Assembly: GCF_003711225.1 (NCBI RefSeq)
Contig: NZ_CP031030.1
Coordinates: 6,437,501-6,501,500, forward strand
Reading direction: 5' to 3'
From: Runella sp. SP2
GTDB taxonomy: Bacteria; Bacteroidota; Bacteroidia; Cytophagales; Spirosomataceae
Length of the DNA: 64,000 nt
In this document: piece by piece, positions 27,602 to 36,436 of the stretch
Position numbering within the stretch: position 1 is the stretch's first letter
Layout: each line of letters opens with the position of its first letter
Notes under the pieces: model-generated
The model's input: the letters and a program-made list of their open reading frames with translations, nothing else
Databases searched by the model: none
Told to the model about the DNA's origin: nothing
Position numbers and translations under genes: made by a program

Positions 27602-28288
27602 ATGAATTTAGAAGCGCATTACCAACAGATGTGGCTCGCGGCCAACGAAGGATTCGCGAAGGGTCTTTTTGAGTACGACCCGCTGATTGATTCCCCCGCT
27701 GATACACGTCGTGGTATTACGCTTATTGCACGGCCGTCGGAAGAAAGTAAGCAGCAAATTCGTACGATGCTTGATGCGTTATTTCTCCTAGAACCTCAGC
27801 AATATTACTACCCTTTGACGGATATTCATCTGACAGTCTTGTCGATTATTTCGTGTTACGAAGGTTTTTCACTTTCAACGATTCATCCGCAAGAGTACAT
27901 TGACCGTATCCGTGAGGTTGTTAAAAAATATGCGGGTTTTCGGGTGCGTTTTTCGGGTATTACTGCCTCCTCAAGCTGTGTACTTGTACAAGGTTTTCCG
28001 ATGGACGATACCCTAGCTGCCATTCGTAACGACCTCCGAACGACTTTCAAAACATCATCGCTGCAGCATTCTATTGACAAACGTTATAGCATTCAAACGG
28101 CGCATTCGACCGTGATTCGTTTCCATGTCCCGCTCGTGCAGCCCGTTGCTTTTGTGGAGCGTCTTCAAGCATTTTATGTGTACGATTTTGGTACGTTTGA
28201 CGTCAATATGTTGGAGCTTGTTTTCAACGATTGGTACCAGCGTACTGAAAATTCCTTGCTGCTAGCGCCATTTTTTTGGGCTAGTTAA
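27602..28288 (+). CDS. 2H phosphoesterase superfamily protein (LigT / 2'-5' RNA ligase-like)
   Basis: 228 residues, cytosolic. Two HxT motifs are visible in the right places: DIHLTVLSI (about residue 80) and TAHSTVIRF (about 165). They form the paired catalytic signature of 2H phosphoesterases, which open 2',3'-cyclic phosphates or 2'-5' bonds. The start codon lies 6 bases from that of the histidine kinase, so the two promoters must overlap the other gene or share the spacer. Its place inside the kinase-regulator-exporter locus may be accidental or functional. The substrate is unknown. Confidence 0.75.
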   Translation: MNLEAHYQQMWLAANEGFAKGLFEYDPLIDSPADTRRGITLIARPSEESKQQIRTMLDALFLLEPQQYYYPLTDIHLTVLSIISCYEGFSLSTIHPQEYIDRIREVVKKYAGFRVRFSGITASSSCVLVQGFPMDDTLAAIRNDLRTTFKTSSLQHSIDKRYSIQTAHSTVIRFHVPLVQPVAFVERLQAFYVYDFGTFDVNMLELVFNDWYQRTENSLLLAPFFWAS

Positions 28289-28297
28289 TGCCAATCT

Positions 28298-28386
28298 ATT
28301 CACGCAAAGTCGCAGTGACGCAAAGAATACAAAAAGCTGATTATCTAAGCCTTAGAAGCTCTACGTGAAGTATCCATTAATTTTGC
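28298..28386 (-). repeat. 71-bp element with terminal inverted repeats, copy 1 (MITE-like)
   Basis: Core 28298-28368 begins TTCACGCAAAG and ends CTCTACGTGAA, an 11-bp imperfect inverted pair. Its reverse complement matches 56207-56277 at about four bases in five, including the block TTAGATAATCAG and the block CTTTGCGTCACTGCG. Similarity extends about 18 bases beyond the core. It lies between the stops of two convergent genes. Confidence 0.65.
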
Positions 28387-28424
28387 TTTTTTGCCTCACT
28401 TGCAAATTTGCCCATTTATTTACT

Positions 28425-29867
28425 TTACTCTTCATCAAAAGGGATATTAAACTTTTCCAAACGTCGGTAAAGTGCGGAACGAGTAATGCCCAACGATTTG
28501 GCTACGCGAGCGACTTTCCCGCGGTGAAACTCCATTGCCCGACGAATCATCTGAATTTCCATTTCTTCGAGCGTCATGCTACCCACATCTGGGAGGGTCG
28601 AAGGAGGAGTGGAGAGTGTCGAATTTTTAGAACCTTGGTAATTTTGTTGAAAATCTTCAATCGTTAGTACGTCGCGATGGCTAATCAGTACCGTACGTTC
28701 TACCAAATTTTTAAGCTGTCGAATATTTCCAGGCAAGTTCAGGTTTTTTAGCCACTGTAATGCTTCTCGTGTTACTTGTAAATGGGGGCGTTGGTAGATT
28801 TGGCGCAAGTTATCCACAAAAAACTCCACCAACAGTGGAATATCATTGGGACGCTCACGCAAAGCGGGCAAGTGGATGATAATCAAATTGATTCGGTACA
28901 GCAAATCTTCGCGAAATGTACCTTTTGCCACCATTTCTTCGAGGTTTCGGTTCGTAGCACAAATCACTCGTACATCCACCGATTTGGTTTTACTACTTCC
29001 CAACACCTCGTAGGTTCGGTCTTGCAATACCCGCAACAGCTTGACTTGACTACTGGCGTCGAGTTCGCCGATTTCGTCCAAAAAGATGGTTCCTCGGTTC
29101 GCCATTTCAAAGCGCCCTGTGCGGTCAAAACGAGCGTCGGTAAACGCTCCGCGAACGTGCCCAAACATCTCGGACTCAAAAAGGCTGGTCGAAACTCCAC
29201 CCAAATTGACCTTGACAAACGGTCGCTTGGCACGTTGGCTATTTTGATGGATGGCTTCGGCCACCAATTCTTTTCCCGTGCCACTTTCTCCCAAAATCAG
29301 CACCGAGGCATCGGTATGCGCGATGCGGCCAATGGTCTGTAAAATCTGTACCAATTGTGGTGACTCTCCTACGATTTGCGCAAAATCAAACTGCTTGTCC
29401 AACGCACGGCGGGAAAGGGCAGTGGGCAAGGGGCGAGGGGCAATCGGTGAGGAATCTGGCATTTCTTCTGCCCTTTGCTCCTTGCCCTTTGCTTCTGAAT
29501 GGGCCAAAGCCAGGGCCGTCCGCACTGACTGTATCAAATGCGCGTTTTGCCACGGTTTGTTAATAAAATCAGCCGCGCCGAGTTTCATTCCTTGTACGGC
29601 CAAGTCGATGGTAGCCCAGCCCGTAATGAGAATCACAGGTAGTGTTGGCTTCAAGGTTTTTAGCTCCTGAAGCATCTGTAACCCATCTCTGCCTGAAGTT
29701 TCGTTGGAAAAATTCATATCGAGCAATACCAATGCCACTTCGTGCCGCTTCAGAATCCGAAACGCGTCGTCGGGGTTGTGCGCAACGGCCACGTCAAACC
29801 CCTCCTTCCGCGCCAAAAGTGAAAGTGAAGTACAAACAGCAATATCGTCGTCAATGATTAGAAGCAT
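28425..29867 (-). CDS. Sigma-54-dependent response regulator (NtrC family)
   Basis: 480 residues. Receiver domain 1-115 with acidic pocket DDD (6-8) and phospho-acceptor Asp50 (LVLLDMN). A linker (about 125-165) is followed by the AAA+ domain (about 165-395) with Walker A GESGTGKE, the sigma-54-contact loop GAFTDA (GAFTGA in most; a known variant) and Walker B GTIFLDEIGEL. A Fis-type HTH ends the protein (VARVAKSLGITRSALYRRLEKF). The linker is encoded by a G/C-rich imperfect palindrome (29415-29505) that looks like inserted repeat DNA. It lies downstream of the exporter genes; the sigma-54-like site at 36320-36335 is its likely target. Confidence 0.93.
   Translation of the reverse strand: MLLIIDDDIAVCTSLSLLARKEGFDVAVAHNPDDAFRILKRHEVALVLLDMNFSNETSGRDGLQMLQELKTLKPTLPVILITGWATIDLAVQGMKLGAADFINKPWQNAHLIQSVRTALALAHSEAKGKEQRAEEMPDSSPIAPRPLPTALSRRALDKQFDFAQIVGESPQLVQILQTIGRIAHTDASVLILGESGTGKELVAEAIHQNSQRAKRPFVKVNLGGVSTSLFESEMFGHVRGAFTDARFDRTGRFEMANRGTIFLDEIGELDASSQVKLLRVLQDRTYEVLGSSKTKSVDVRVICATNRNLEEMVAKGTFREDLLYRINLIIIHLPALRERPNDIPLLVEFFVDNLRQIYQRPHLQVTREALQWLKNLNLPGNIRQLKNLVERTVLISHRDVLTIEDFQQNYQGSKNSTLSTPPSTLPDVGSMTLEEMEIQMIRRAMEFHRGKVARVAKSLGITRSALYRRLEKFNIPFDEE
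29415..29505. repeat. Palindromic repeat inside the coding linker of the NtrC-type regulator
   Basis: AAGGGCAGTGGGCAAGGGGC on one side and TGCCCTTTGCTCCTTGCCCT on the other form an imperfect inverted repeat made of GGGCAA-like units. Related runs occur in the flanking spacers (29885-29910 and about 30345-30370). It encodes the low-complexity segment GKEQRAEEMPDSSPIAPRP. Confidence 0.45.
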
Positions 29868-29912
29868 GGGGAGGAGAGCATAGGGTATTGGGCAAAGGGC
29901 ACGGGCGTTATA

Positions 29913-30275
29913 TTATTTAAGGGCCTTTTGAAAATTTGTAATTTTTCTACTCAATTCTTCTAAACGAGCAAATAACGCCTCTTTTTCCGTAAGTGAGACA
30001 TAATTTCGTCGTTCTGAAATAATTAGAATATTAGCACACTCATAGCAAGAACGTCTGGCATAATTCAAAAACTGGGAAAATTCTGGTTTCGATGAAGATC
30101 CAGCTCCTTCTGCTATGTTATTTGAAATGCTCATCGCTGCCCCCCTAAGTTGTTCTGCAAAACGGTATTTTTTCTTTTCTTCGAGTCTATCCGCAATATC
30201 ATACAACTCATCGCCTATTTCTATGGCAATTTTCCAAATTTCTAAATCCTCAAACCTAAACTTACGTTCAATCAT
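29913..30275 (-). CDS. Four-helix bundle protein (23S rRNA IVS-type)
   Basis: 120 residues with the diagnostic pattern of the family: FEDLEIWKIAIEIGDELYDI, then FAEQLRGAAMSISNNIAEGAG and FSQFLNYARRSCYECANIL. Proteins of this fold were first seen in intervening sequences of 23S rRNA but are common as stand-alone genes in Bacteroidota; their function is unknown. It sits between the exporter permease and the regulator gene on the same strand, with a TATCTTTG element at 30313-30320 that may give it its own promoter. Confidence 0.85.
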   Translation of the reverse strand: MIERKFRFEDLEIWKIAIEIGDELYDIADRLEEKKKYRFAEQLRGAAMSISNNIAEGAGSSSKPEFSQFLNYARRSCYECANILIISERRNYVSLTEKEALFARLEELSRKITNFQKALK

Positions 30276-30312
30276 AGCTTACTGAGAAAGGTGCTGAAAG
30301 CTCAAAAATTAA

Positions 30313-30320
30313 CAAAGATA
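30313..30320 (-). promoter_or_regulatory. -7 promoter element before the four-helix bundle gene
   Basis: TATCTTTG on the minus strand, 38 bases before the ATG at 30275. No good -33 half. Confidence 0.3.
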
Positions 30321-30367
30321 CACCGAATTTACCATCCCCATGCCACTCTCCCTCTGCCCTCTGCTTT

Positions 30368-31543
30368 TTATTCTTCATGCAGCACCACCGCAGGCTGCAA
30401 CACCGAGGCTTGGCGGCTTGGGTAAAAGGCACAGATACCGACGAGTACGTAAATCGCAATGACAGCCAATAACATACCAAACAAATATACACTCGCTTCC
30501 ACGTCAAAGACGTTTAGTAGCGGAAATTGAATGGCGAAAAACAAGCCCAGAATCAGCCCAAAGGTGGCGATAACGGCCGTTTCTCCAATAAAATGCCATA
30601 AAATTGCTCCCTTGGTAGCGCCCATAGCGCGGCGAACGCCAATTTCTTGCTTGCGGCGATTGATGGTTTGGAACAATACCCCAAACATCCCCAAAGCGAC
30701 ATTGAAGACCAAAAAGCCGCAGATAATCAACAAAATCAAAACAGGCACCAACACCAAGTTATTACGGTTCGATTTCATTTCGCCCATCTGCTGAATTTCG
30801 ATTGTCCAATCTTTGCCAAGGCGTGCTAGTTCCCGTACAATTTTGGCTTCCTCCTCAGCCCCACTTCCCGCTCTCACTTTTAGCACCATAGTATCGTCCC
30901 ATTTGTCAGAAGAAGGGCGGAAGAGGGTATTGTCAAGTTCTTGAAAATCACTTTTGTGTTTGTAGTAATCTACCACGCCTACTACTTTCATTTTCTTACT
31001 TACTGCTGCCTCTTCGCCATCTCCAATTATTTTTCCAACGGCGTCTTCTGTGCTAAATAACTCTTTGGCCAAGTGTTTGGTGATAACCACAGGCACAAAA
31101 TTCCCCGCAATATCGCCCTTCGTAAACCAACGGCCTTGCGTTATTTCCATGCTCATTGCTTTGGGAAAATCGGGCTCTACTGAGACAATGTCGCTCGACA
31201 CTTTTTTCTTGTTATAGGATAGGCTATTGCTCATTGTGCTAAACGTAAACGGCGCGTTGGAGCTTGTATAGGAAAAGCTTTCTACTTCTCGATAGCGCTT
31301 CAATTGCTGACTAATCAGCTCTTTGTACTCCGCCTTCGCCGTATCGCTTGAGGTATTGAAGTTGATAAAAGCTACCCAAACGTTGTTGGTTTCTAGGCCA
31401 GCGGGCGTCATGTAGTTTTGAAAATTATACACCCCGAGCGAGCAAACAGCAAACAAAATCAAGAAAGAAAAGAAGATTTCGGTCATCATCAGGGAGTTAC
31501 TTTTTCTTCGCTTCCAGATGAGTTTAAACAAATGTTTTATCAT
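30368..31543 (-). CDS. FtsX/MacB-type ABC transporter permease (second of two)
   Basis: 391 residues, starting MIKHLFKLIWKRRKSNS. One TM helix near the N-terminus (SFLILFAVCSLGVYNF), a large periplasmic domain (about 50-265) and three C-terminal TM helices with the FtsX core (RKQEIGVRRAMGATKGAILW). This topology belongs to mechanotransmission-type MacB permeases, which drive a periplasmic adaptor instead of moving substrate through the membrane. The start at 31543 is used because the frame's earlier ATG (31594) lies within the preceding gene; 31543 comes 5 bases after that gene's stop, consistent with an operon. Confidence 0.9.
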   Translation of the reverse strand: MIKHLFKLIWKRRKSNSLMMTEIFFSFLILFAVCSLGVYNFQNYMTPAGLETNNVWVAFINFNTSSDTAKAEYKELISQQLKRYREVESFSYTSSNAPFTFSTMSNSLSYNKKKVSSDIVSVEPDFPKAMSMEITQGRWFTKGDIAGNFVPVVITKHLAKELFSTEDAVGKIIGDGEEAAVSKKMKVVGVVDYYKHKSDFQELDNTLFRPSSDKWDDTMVLKVRAGSGAEEEAKIVRELARLGKDWTIEIQQMGEMKSNRNNLVLVPVLILLIICGFLVFNVALGMFGVLFQTINRRKQEIGVRRAMGATKGAILWHFIGETAVIATFGLILGLFFAIQFPLLNVFDVEASVYLFGMLLAVIAIYVLVGICAFYPSRQASVLQPAVVLHEE

Positions 31544-31548
31544 GGCTT

Positions 31549-32799
31549 TTAATATTTTAAGGCATCTACTACCTGTAATTTTGACATTCTCCAAGCAGGA
31601 TAAACCCCTGATAATAACCCAAATATTAGGCTAACTAGAATCGCTACTGAGAATACTTTCCAGTTGAAACTCAGGTCGATGTAAGCAATGAGATTGCTTT
31701 GGTTAATGTAAAAAATCACCAACGATGACAAAATTAGGGCAATTACACCACCGATGAGGGTCAGGATGATATTTTCAATGACAAACTGCATCACAAGCGT
31801 CTTGCTTGACGCTCCAAACGCTTTTCTCACGCCAATCTCTGACGCTCGTTCCATGATTCGACTCATGTTGACGTTTACCAAATTGATGGCGGGAAGCGAC
31901 ATAAATAGCAGAACAACACCAAGGAGAATAGAAATAATGAGCGTTGACCCGTCGCCGTCACCCGAACCTTTTAGCTCGCGCGTAAAGCTCACAAAATAGG
32001 TGTCGGCAAATACGTATAATTTGTCAGGGTTAAACCATTTGTCGTCCGTTTTGGTAGGTTTGATTTTAGAGGCAACTGCCTTAAATTCTTCCTGTAATTT
32101 GAGCTTATCGTTGGGATTATTAGGCAAAATAAGTGCCATGTAATCTCCCCTTAGCCTTGTCTTTTTCAAATCGGCTTTTGAGGTATTGTAAGGAAAATAC
32201 AAGTCAGAAGACGTATGAAGGCGTGTGACGGGACATCCTTTCACTACCCCAATGATGCGGTATTTTACGTTATCGACTTCGAGCATTTTTCCAACGGCTG
32301 GCTGGCCTTTTCCTACGTACTGGTCACGTACATTGTCATTGATAACCACCACATAATCGTTGTTAGCGATGTTTTGAGCGGTGTACCTTTTTCCTTCTAA
32401 GAATTCAAAAGAAGTAACTTCCCAAAAATTAGCATCGGTGTAGCGATACATCACCTTGATTTTGTGGTTATTGAGATAAATATTAATGGTATTGAACATA
32501 CTCACTGCCGCTACTTTTGCGGGCGTTTTGAGCGTCCGAATGTAGGTATTGATAAACGAAAAACTAACAGGGCCAGAGCTTGAGCCTCCATTTTTGGTAT
32601 CTTTTTCTTTGATATTCCATACATAAAGCGAATTGTCGCGGTTTACTTCGGGATAACCTGCCGACACCAAGTGGTCGAAAAAAGCCGTGACCACCACCAA
32701 GATAGTGAGCGTAAAACTGATGCCAAACAAACTGATAAACGTAAAGAACTTCCGACGTTTCAGCACGGCAAGGGTGATTTTGAGGTAGTTAAATAGCAT
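31549..32799 (-). CDS. FtsX/MacB-type ABC transporter permease (first of two)
   Basis: 416 residues with the same architecture as the next gene: an N-terminal TM helix (FTFISLFGISFTLTILVVV), a periplasmic MacB-PCD domain (about 45-275) and three C-terminal TM helices with ERASEIGVRKAFGASSKTLV. The two permeases are divergent paralogues that probably form a heterodimer around the ATPase encoded 11 bases upstream. Together with the TolC and adaptor genes they make a tripartite exporter. The substrate is not evident: macrolides, peptides, lipids or siderophores are all known for relatives. Confidence 0.9.
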   Translation of the reverse strand: MLFNYLKITLAVLKRRKFFTFISLFGISFTLTILVVVTAFFDHLVSAGYPEVNRDNSLYVWNIKEKDTKNGGSSSGPVSFSFINTYIRTLKTPAKVAAVSMFNTINIYLNNHKIKVMYRYTDANFWEVTSFEFLEGKRYTAQNIANNDYVVVINDNVRDQYVGKGQPAVGKMLEVDNVKYRIIGVVKGCPVTRLHTSSDLYFPYNTSKADLKKTRLRGDYMALILPNNPNDKLKLQEEFKAVASKIKPTKTDDKWFNPDKLYVFADTYFVSFTRELKGSGDGDGSTLIISILLGVVLLFMSLPAINLVNVNMSRIMERASEIGVRKAFGASSKTLVMQFVIENIILTLIGGVIALILSSLVIFYINQSNLIAYIDLSFNWKVFSVAILVSLIFGLLSGVYPAWRMSKLQVVDALKY

Positions 32800-32810
32800 A
32801 GCTTTAAAAG

Positions 32811-33476
32811 TTAGGATACCTGTGAGCCGTCAAATAATCGAATCAAACGATGTGTGCGCTTGGCCATGTTTTCGTCGTGCGTTACCATTACAATCGTGGT
32901 GTTATCGCGCTGGTTGAGGGTGAGTAAGATGTCCATGATCTCGTTACCCATGTTACTGTCCAAATTTCCCGTTGGCTCATCGGCCAAGATAATTTCGGGT
33001 TGCCCCACAATGGCTCGTGCAATGGCCACGCGTTGTTTTTGCCCACCCGAAAGCTGGTTGGGATAGTGTTTCATGCGGTTGCTTAACCCTACTTTCTCAA
33101 GCGCTTCCGAGGCCAAGCGACTACGTTCGGCACCCGACACGTTGCGGTACAACAAGGGTAATTCTACGTTGTCCAAAACAGGCAAGTCATTAATCAAATG
33201 GAAACTTTGGAAGATAAATCCGAGGGTTTGGTTGCGGAAACTCGCCAATTGTGCATCCGAAAGGCCGTTGGTTTGTTTTCCGTCAATTTCCACTTGCCCT
33301 TTGGAAGGCTCATCGAGCAGCCCAATGATGTTGAGCAGGGTACTTTTTCCGCAACCCGAAGGCCCCATAATCGACACAAATTCTCCTTTTTCGACGCTCA
33401 AATTCACTTTGTTGAGCGCGACTGTCTCTATCGTGGCTGTGCGATAGACTTTTTCGATGTTTTTTAGCTGTATCAT
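32811..33476 (-). CDS. ABC transporter ATP-binding protein (MacB/LolD-type)
   Basis: 221 residues. Walker A GPSGCGKST, Q-loop FIFQSFHL, signature LSGGQKQRVAIARA, Walker B EIILADEPTGNLD and the H-loop MVTHDE are all intact. Size and motifs suit the LolD/FtsE/MacB group of stand-alone ATPases. It lies directly upstream of its two permeases. The 92-base spacer to the TolC gene holds a palindromic repeat (33494-33569). Confidence 0.95.
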   Translation of the reverse strand: MIQLKNIEKVYRTATIETVALNKVNLSVEKGEFVSIMGPSGCGKSTLLNIIGLLDEPSKGQVEIDGKQTNGLSDAQLASFRNQTLGFIFQSFHLINDLPVLDNVELPLLYRNVSGAERSRLASEALEKVGLSNRMKHYPNQLSGGQKQRVAIARAIVGQPEIILADEPTGNLDSNMGNEIMDILLTLNQRDNTTIVMVTHDENMAKRTHRLIRLFDGSQVS

Positions 33477-33493
33477 GGTTTGTTTTTGGTTTT

Positions 33494-33569
33494 ACCCCGT
33501 CCCCTAACCTTCCCCTGTAGGGAAAGAGAATGACTCTCCCCTCCCTACAGGGGAGGGCCAGGGTGGGGT
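33494..33569. repeat. Operon-internal GC-rich palindrome
   Basis: Arms starting ACCCCGTCCCCTAACC and ending GGCCAGGGTGGGGT pair imperfectly, with an exact inner part CCCCTGTAGGGA / TCCCTACAGGGG. It fills almost all of the spacer between the TolC stop and the ATPase start, and so would form a strong hairpin in the exporter mRNA. Confidence 0.75.
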
Positions 33570-35026
33570 TATTTTAATTTACTGTTGGTTTCAAAATCGT
33601 ACAACGTCAACTGACGGAGTTTATAATACGCTCCCCAATAATCGCGCAAGGCATAAATATAATCGCGCTTGGCTTGGTCTTTTTCGGTAAAAGCAATGCT
33701 CAAATCCGTAATGCTCAAGTTGCCTAATACGTAGCGTTCTTGGGCAATTTTGTATTTTTCTGAGGCAATGCTATCGGCTTCGACGGTGAGCGCTAGCTGG
33801 TCGCGAAGCATCTCAAAGAGAGATACTTGGGTGTAAATTTCTTGGCGAAAATTTTGTTGGTCTTGCTCCACAGCATACTGCGTTAGCTGGCGCTGTGCTT
33901 CGGCGGTTTTGGTACGCGATTTCGACCGCCCCCAGTCCAAAATCGGGATGTCAAGTTGTAGTTCGACGGTTTGTTGGTCTTGGGGTTTGCGGTACAGTTC
34001 AGGCACGGTTTGTCCTCGGTTCGAAAAGCCCATCGTAGCCGTCAGCGTGGCATTCAGCCCGTTGTCGCCTTTGGCTTTGGAGACAGCTCGTTCAGCCTCT
34101 AATTTTCGACGACTAAACCCAATGGCATCGGCCCGATTGGCAAATGCCTCCGCAATGGCCTTGTCCGTTGATAATAGCATCGCAACTGGAGGACGTGGCG
34201 TGTTCAAAACGAGTTTTCCCTCGTTTTGAACACCAATAAAGCTTTTCAAATTGAGCGACGCGATTTCTAAATCACGCTTTGAAACACCTACTGCTTTTTG
34301 GGTTTTGAGCAATTCTAACTGTAGTTGAAGAATTTCGTTGCGACTTGTTTTTCCCAATTCAAATTTCTCTTTGGCTACTTTTAGAATATTATCGGTGTTG
34401 GTCAAGTTTGTTTCGGCAATTTGTAAATTGACTTGCGCCAACAACAAATCGAAAAATAATCCACTGGCCTGCAACGAAATTTGTTCCAACGATTCTACGT
34501 AGGCTTGTTGGCTTTCGTTAAATTTTAATGGCTCAATTTTTTTGTCCCACTTAAACGAGTTGAAGCGTAGCAACGGCTGCATATACCCAACGGCAAATGG
34601 GGTACCGTTGTAAAGGGTATTTTTACGGTCAAAATCATCAAAACGCTGCAACTGCGATGTCGCATAAATACTTCCTCCCGTGGCAGCAATACTCTGGCTC
34701 AGCGATAGGTTCAAGGAAGAGTTATTGTTCCGAACAGGTTGGAACTGAATCGTTCCATCGGGCTGACGTACTTCAATAAACGACCGACTGAAAGCGGGCA
34801 AGTTTCCGTTGAGGGTTAGTTGAGGTTTGTAGTTCGACAAAAACGTGCGGTATTCCCAGTACTTAGTTTCTTTGGTAGTAGCCGCTTGCCGCGCCGAAAT
34901 CGACTGATTACGAGCCATTTCTACTACTTCCGAAAGGGTCACCCCTACTTGCCCCCAAAGCAACCCACTTTCTCCCCAAAAGGGTAGTATAAGCGCAATA
35001 AATGCGGATATGTATCTCTTTTTCAT
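33569..35026 (-). CDS. TolC-family outer-membrane efflux protein
   Basis: 485 residues with a signal peptide (ISAFIALILPFWGESGLLWGQ). Two long repeats of coiled-coil-forming helices with beta strands between are typical of TolC proteins: LSEVVEMARNQSISARQA at the start, and YKIAQERYVLGNLSITDLSIA and YIYALRDYWGAYYKLRQLTLYDF near the end. It forms the outer-membrane duct of the exporter and lies 7 bases after the adaptor gene. Confidence 0.92.
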   Translation of the reverse strand: MKKRYISAFIALILPFWGESGLLWGQVGVTLSEVVEMARNQSISARQAATTKETKYWEYRTFLSNYKPQLTLNGNLPAFSRSFIEVRQPDGTIQFQPVRNNNSSLNLSLSQSIAATGGSIYATSQLQRFDDFDRKNTLYNGTPFAVGYMQPLLRFNSFKWDKKIEPLKFNESQQAYVESLEQISLQASGLFFDLLLAQVNLQIAETNLTNTDNILKVAKEKFELGKTSRNEILQLQLELLKTQKAVGVSKRDLEIASLNLKSFIGVQNEGKLVLNTPRPPVAMLLSTDKAIAEAFANRADAIGFSRRKLEAERAVSKAKGDNGLNATLTATMGFSNRGQTVPELYRKPQDQQTVELQLDIPILDWGRSKSRTKTAEAQRQLTQYAVEQDQQNFRQEIYTQVSLFEMLRDQLALTVEADSIASEKYKIAQERYVLGNLSITDLSIAFTEKDQAKRDYIYALRDYWGAYYKLRQLTLYDFETNSKLK

Positions 35027-35033
35027 GCTGTTG

Positions 35034-36284
35034 TTAGGGGATAAGTTCGACCTCTTTCGCGTTTTTAAACTTGCTCATGTCTGAGATAATCACCTTTTCT
35101 CCCGCTTTGATACCCTCCAAAATCTCGACATAATCAAAGTTGGCCAAGCCCACCTTTACCGTGCGGCGCTCGGCTTTGCCGTCGTTGCGAAGGACAAACA
35201 CATCCTGAACAGGAACTCCCGTAAAACCCGCGCCATTGGTCACTCGGACCACTTTCGAGTGCGCATCCGTAATGGGGAAGACTTCGACCTTCATTTTGGG
35301 GCGTAGAAGTTTATGCCCTTTCTCGTCGAGTTGAATGTCAAAATTGACGATGTTGTTTTGAACCGAAGGAGAGATATTCGTCAACGTACCTCTAAGCAAC
35401 GTCTCATTGACCCTGACCACGACTCCCATTCCGATTCGGATTTGTTCGGCATAATTATCCGAGATGGCACCAATGATTTTGAATCCACTCAAATCGGCCA
35501 AACGCGCCAACACTTCTCCTTCTGCGACTTTGGAGCCAATATTTTTGTTGACGTAGGTCAATACCCCCGAGCGGTTCGCCGTGATATTTGCTTGTTGCAG
35601 TTTGCGTTGAAGTTCTTGCAAATCTTTCGCCTGAATTTGCGCCTCGATTTCCGACTCTTTGATGTCGGCCTTCACCGTTTGTTGCTTAATCCGAATATCA
35701 TTTTCGAGTTGGCGTTTTTCGAGTTGGGCGATGCGTAACGTCTGTTCTGCTTGCTCAATGGCCTCCCGTGTGCCTCCTCCTGCACGAAACAGTCGCTTGG
35801 CATTTTCTACTTCCGCCCGAAAGCTATTGATTTTTAAGCCTTTGATGGAGTCGTTGATTTTCAAATCATACACGCTTTTATCCAACTCCCAGCGGAGTTT
35901 GACGATTCCGTTGCGTTTCAGTTCGAGTTGGTCTTTTTGTTTGTCAAAGCTTAATTGGGTAAACTCTTTGTCCAACTCCAAAATTTTGTCGCCTACCTTC
36001 ACCGAAGCCCCAGGCTCTAGGTACGTTTGCTGAATGACTGCGGTAATGGGGCTGGTAATAACGGCTTCAAAATCGGGCTGTACTTCGCCCGATGCAGTGA
36101 GCGTATTTTCCACGTCGCCCACTTCTGCGGTAGCGAGCCGCACATCTTTTTGGTTGATGCTATTTCCAAAGGAATTTCGCAGCAACCATACGGCAAGGAC
36201 AATCCCGCTTGTGCCTACAGCTATCCAAAGCCAACGGCGGCGCGATTGTTGCTTTTTACTTTCTTCTGGTAACTCTCTGTCCAT
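35034..36284 (-). CDS. Periplasmic adaptor (membrane fusion) protein of the exporter
   Basis: 416 residues. A single N-terminal TM helix (WLWIAVGTSGIVLAVWLL, about 19-36) anchors it. A lipoyl-like half (ITAVIQQTYLEPGASVKVGD), a long coiled-coil hairpin (about 110-230, rich in Gln, Glu, Lys and Arg) and the second lipoyl half (ANRSGVLTYVNKNIGSKVAEGE) are followed by beta-barrel and membrane-proximal domains (AGFTGVPVQDVFVLRNDGKA). It is the first gene of the exporter operon and the one next to the sigma-54-like promoter. Confidence 0.92.
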   Translation of the reverse strand: MDRELPEESKKQQSRRRWLWIAVGTSGIVLAVWLLRNSFGNSINQKDVRLATAEVGDVENTLTASGEVQPDFEAVITSPITAVIQQTYLEPGASVKVGDKILELDKEFTQLSFDKQKDQLELKRNGIVKLRWELDKSVYDLKINDSIKGLKINSFRAEVENAKRLFRAGGGTREAIEQAEQTLRIAQLEKRQLENDIRIKQQTVKADIKESEIEAQIQAKDLQELQRKLQQANITANRSGVLTYVNKNIGSKVAEGEVLARLADLSGFKIIGAISDNYAEQIRIGMGVVVRVNETLLRGTLTNISPSVQNNIVNFDIQLDEKGHKLLRPKMKVEVFPITDAHSKVVRVTNGAGFTGVPVQDVFVLRNDGKAERRTVKVGLANFDYVEILEGIKAGEKVIISDMSKFKNAKEVELIP

Positions 36285-36319
36285 TTTTGAAAAATTTTGG
36301 CTGTTTTTCTATTAATGGC

Positions 36320-36335
36320 TTCAATACCTGTACCA
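36320..36335 (-). promoter_or_regulatory. Candidate sigma-54 (-24/-12) promoter of the exporter operon
   Basis: Minus strand, 36335 to 36320: TGGTACAGGTATTGAA. Compared with TGGCACGNNNNTTGCA it keeps the -24 GG, the exact spacing and TTG of the -12 box; the -12 GC reads GA. It lies 36-51 bases before the adaptor ATG. A sigma-54 activator is encoded at the end of the same locus, which supports the assignment. Confidence 0.5.
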
Positions 36336-36384
36336 GAAGTCAATTGTTTATTTATCAGAATATTAGCTTTGTTTTAAAAAAGAA

Positions 36385-36408
36385 AAAGTGTTCGATTTCG
36401 AACACTTT
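36385..36408 (-). terminator. Terminator of the Rpn-family gene
   Basis: A perfect 10-bp stem (AAAGTGTTCG / CGAACACTTT) with a 4-base loop, followed on the minus strand by a T-rich run. It lies 28 bases after the stop at 36437 and separates this gene from the exporter promoter. Confidence 0.8.
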
Positions 36409-36436
36409 GTTTGAAAATGAGAACGATAAACAAGCC

